Positions 41,390 to 41,396 of a stretch of DNA of 41,396 nt are shown here, one piece after another; positions within the stretch are counted from its first letter, which is position 1; each line of letters opens with the position of its first letter. A program made the position numbers and the translations under genes. The stretch is taken from contig CAZFBD010000042.1 in NCBI GenBank assembly GCA_964517125.1, positions 1 through 41,396 on the forward strand. Reading direction: 5' to 3'. The stretch comes from SHLQ01 sp964517125 (GTDB lineage: Bacteria; Actinomycetota; Acidimicrobiia; Acidimicrobiales; SHLQ01). Under the pieces are notes generated by a model. The model ran no database searches. It had not been told where the DNA came from and was given only the letters and a program-made list of their open reading frames with translations.

Positions 41390-41396
41390 ATGCCTG
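41390..41396 (+). CDS. Possible start of a gene cut by the window edge
   Basis: An ATG at 41390 follows GACAGGATCCCGGCC, in which AGGA is about 8 nt from the ATG, a plausible Shine-Dalgarno. Only two codons are visible, so no product can be named. Confidence 0.25.

Noticed and set aside
1..41396. CRISPR array, insertion sequence, prophage or integron
   Set aside because: No spaced direct-repeat arrays, no transposase, integrase or phage structural genes. The direct repeats seen are tandem pairs or an assembly duplication.

Overview
The window is about 41.4 kb of high-GC DNA with frequent GTG starts, many 4-nt ATGA gene overlaps and several genes without a clear Shine-Dalgarno. A LigC-type ATP-dependent DNA ligase, a DivIVA-domain protein, an acyl-CoA carboxylase epsilon subunit, a DUF2510 protein and a dnaX-ybaB-recR operon together point to an actinobacterium. 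A member of the Acidimicrobiia (Ilumatobacter-like) is the best guess from general resemblance only. The two 100-N gaps, one flanked by an exact 55-nt duplication, indicate a scaffolded short-read assembly, probably a metagenome-assembled genome.

Layout. (1) 1-3180: an ECF-type sigma factor overlaps by 8 nt a large membrane-anchored protein with Asp-box repeats, which runs off the left edge. (2) 3180-10690: a cation-chloride-cotransporter-like permease; an acyl-CoA carboxylase beta/epsilon pair coupled to a Gfo/Idh/MocA oxidoreductase; a LOG-family hydrolase; a small membrane protein; a Tat-exported lipoprotein with a metallo-beta-lactamase fold. (3) 10690-17069: a VOC protein broken by a gap; an acyl-CoA dehydrogenase behind a 16-bp perfect palindrome; an FMN reductase; LigC; an MFS transporter overlapping a membrane-anchored propeller protein. 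(4) 17105-23440: dnaX-ybaB-recR, hairpin repeats, a DUF2339-like membrane protein, then an AT-rich island with a near-consensus promoter and an intrinsic terminator but no gene between them, then a DivIVA-like gene. (5) 23440-37704: a 5'-3' exonuclease, then an exopolysaccharide locus. It has a WecG/TagA/CpsF transferase, two GT2s, two GT4-type transferases, two Wzz-like proteins whose kinase domains have both lost the P-loop lysine, a GH9-like lipoprotein, a Wzy/O-antigen-ligase protein and a sulfotransferase. (6) 37795-41396: an MFS transporter, a broken NicO/HupE-type transporter, a HAD hydrolase, a DUF2510-scramblase-like protein, and a terminal intergenic stretch with palindromic repeats and three DnaA-box-like 9-mers.

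How the genes work together. The polysaccharide locus looks like a Wzx/Wzy-type pathway: glycosyltransferases build the repeat, the Wzy protein polymerises it, the Wzz proteins set chain length, the GH9-like lipoprotein may trim it outside the cell, and the sulfotransferase may decorate it. The initiating phosphoglycosyltransferase and the flippase are not in the window. accD-accE need a biotin carboxylase subunit encoded elsewhere.

The strongest candidate for something undescribed is a small RNA gene of about 168 nt at roughly 22524-22691. Next are the paired pseudo-kinase Wzz proteins with an overlapping GH9 gene, and the sigma factor/Asp-box membrane protein pair. All calls come from reading the sequence; no database search was possible.
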